Source: Planctomycetota bacterium
GTDB taxonomy: Bacteria > Planctomycetota > Planctomycetia > Gemmatales > Gemmataceae
Direction of reading: 5' to 3'
Assembly (NCBI GenBank): GCA_016200155.1
Contig: JACQFG010000077.1
Span: 1-5,555, forward strand
Length of the DNA: 5,555 bases
Below, piece by piece: positions 4,917-5,555 of this stretch (positions are counted from its first letter, which is position 1; every line of letters starts with the position of its first letter). The position numbers and the translations under genes were made by a program. The notes under the pieces were generated by a model, which was not told where the DNA came from, did not search any database, and saw only the letters and a program-made list of their open reading frames with translations.

Positions 4917-5261
4917 ATGGGAACGTGGACGCTGCGGCTGGGGTTGAGCTTGATGGTGGTGGTGAGCTTCTGGGCGAATGCGCTGCCGGCGCAGGAGGTT
5001 CTTCTGGTGCCGGCGATCCCGTATGAGCCGGCACATCACGGGCCGCCGGCGAATCCCTTCATGCCGAGGTCGCAACCGGCGCCGGCGGATCACTTCACCA
5101 TGCGCCTGCTGAACAGCCACGGCATCGGCTGCAAGGCCGATCCGTACAATCCCGCAGCGAGCAGCTGGCACTACGAAGCGCGCTTCATCTTCGGGTCGTC
5201 GCGATCTTTCTTCGATCTGCCGTGCGAGCCGTGCAGGCTGGGCGAAAAGCATCGACGTTAA
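4917..5261 (+). CDS. Small secreted/periplasmic protein with signal peptide, function unknown
   Basis: A 114-residue protein that I cannot assign. It has a clear Sec signal peptide: a short N-region with R7, a hydrophobic core LGLSLMVVVSFWA (8-20), and a cleavage site after ANA (22) or LPA (25). The mature part is about 90 residues and starts with a Pro-rich stretch (about 30-56). A compact C-terminal segment follows with aromatic residues and three Cys: GIGCKADPYNP, then WHYEARFIFGSSRSFFDLPCEPC. The RFIFGSxRSFF segment looks like a conserved core and resembles, from memory, short exported hypothetical proteins of planctomycetes; that is unverified. It has a strong ribosome site (4901-4910), stands alone on the plus strand, and is followed 10 bp later by a long hairpin. 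Confidence 0.78.
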   Translation: MGTWTLRLGLSLMVVVSFWANALPAQEVLLVPAIPYEPAHHGPPANPFMPRSQPAPADHFTMRLLNSHGIGCKADPYNPAASSWHYEARFIFGSSRSFFDLPCEPCRLGEKHRR

Positions 5262-5270
5262 ACGGCGAGA

Positions 5271-5345
5271 CCGTAGGGACAAGCGGCCCGCTTGTCCCTG
5301 AGGCGCCCGGCGCTTCAGGGACAAGCGGGCCGCTTGTCCCTACGG
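5271..5345. repeat. Nested double palindrome in a convergent gap; possible bidirectional terminator
   Basis: The arms 5271-5301 and 5315-5345 are exact 31-bp inverted copies. Pairing continues past one G-T to 5306/5310, leaving a 3-base apex. Each arm holds its own 23-bp palindrome with a 3-base centre: GGGACAAGCG-GCC-CGCTTGTCCC at 5276-5298 and its reverse copy at 5318-5340. It fills the gap between the stop of the secreted-protein gene (5261) and the stop of the PPC-domain gene (5348), a natural place for a two-way terminator. No T-run follows either arm, so termination is inferred only. Like the 4704-4759 element it starts CGTAG and ends CTACG. Confidence 0.92.
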
Positions 5346-5347
5346 CA

Positions 5348-5555
5348 TTATTTCTGCGACGGCAATTGCCGGCGCACGATCAGCGTGAAGGTGCCGGTCT
5401 CGCTGGGGTTGAACGTCGTGCAGATGATGCGGTAGACGCCGTCGGTCGGGCAGCGGAAGACGATTTTGGCGTTGGGGAAGCCGCCGCCGTCGTCGTCCTC
5501 GGCGACCTTGTTGCCCTTGGCGTCTTCGAGGATCAGGTAAGGATCGATCTTGTCC
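5348..5555 (-). CDS. PPC-domain-like protein, C-terminal 68 residues, cut by window edge
   Basis: Only the C-terminus is present; the gene continues beyond the right edge and ends at TAA 5348-5350. The visible sequence runs DPYLILEDAKGNKVAEDDDG, then GGFPNAKIVFRCPTDGVYRI and GTFTLIVRR. This is the usual pattern of a bacterial pre-peptidase C-terminal (PPC) beta-sandwich domain: a D-x-Y-L-x-L-x-D strand, an acidic EDDDGG turn, a P-x-x-G-x-Y-x-I strand and a GxFTLxV closing strand. Such domains occur at the ends of exported proteins, often in tandem, and are thought to aid secretion or binding. The main domain of the protein is not visible. Confidence 0.8.
   Translation of the reverse strand, partial: DKIDPYLILEDAKGNKVAEDDDGGGFPNAKIVFRCPTDGVYRIICTTFNPSETGTFTLIVRRQLPSQK

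Noticed and set aside
4462..5034. 190-residue minus-strand open frame
   Set aside because: It crosses the double palindrome, the small membrane-protein gene and the antisense of the secreted-protein gene; low-complexity Pro/Ser/Ala start, no ribosome site.

Overview
The window is high-GC bacterial DNA carrying a replication-initiation gene cluster on the minus strand. In transcription order it reads dnaA (broken), dnaN, a DUF721/DciA-like gene and gyrB (5' part only). Upstream of dnaA, on the same strand, are a cysteine desulfurase gene and a 34-codon membrane-protein gene. The right end holds a small secreted protein on the plus strand and the C-terminal end of a pre-peptidase (PPC)-like domain protein on the minus strand. 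The dnaA product starts directly at its ATPase domain, a DUF721 gene sits where recF often lies, and there are a PPC-type domain, a small signal-peptide protein and many long palindromes. Together these suggest a planctomycete, perhaps near Gemmataceae. This is an inference from protein style, not a database match.

Layout: 1-485 gyrB N-terminus (-); 502-555 hairpin; 558-875 DUF721/DciA (-); 896-933 hairpin of the same repeat family; 949-2067 dnaN (-); 2068-2353 AT-rich gap and candidate oriC; 2354-3149 dnaA in two frames (-); 3150-3299 gap with a consensus extended -10 reading towards dnaA; 3300-4439 cysteine desulfurase (-); 4493-4597 small membrane protein (-) with a TTGACA-type promoter upstream; 4704-4759 double palindrome; 4917-5261 small secreted protein (+); 5271-5345 second double palindrome between convergent genes; 5348-5555 PPC-domain protein C-terminus (-).

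The replication genes form one functional set. DnaA opens the origin, DciA-type proteins load the replicative helicase, DnaN is the polymerase clamp, and gyrase relieves supercoils. The most unusual point is dnaA. Its AAA+ domain runs normally through the arginine-finger region and then joins directly, in another frame, to the DNA-binding domain. Roughly 60 residues that normally carry sensor II and the linker helix are missing. This is either a real lesion (with another dnaA elsewhere) or an assembly/sequencing deletion.

The other notable signal is three families of very strong palindromes in the gaps. One 38-bp repeat occurs twice, and one of its base pairs differs by a compensatory change. 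Two unrelated sequences share the same nested double-palindrome design. I see no CRISPR array, rRNA, tRNA or transposase gene, and no evidence of a new defence or biosynthetic system.
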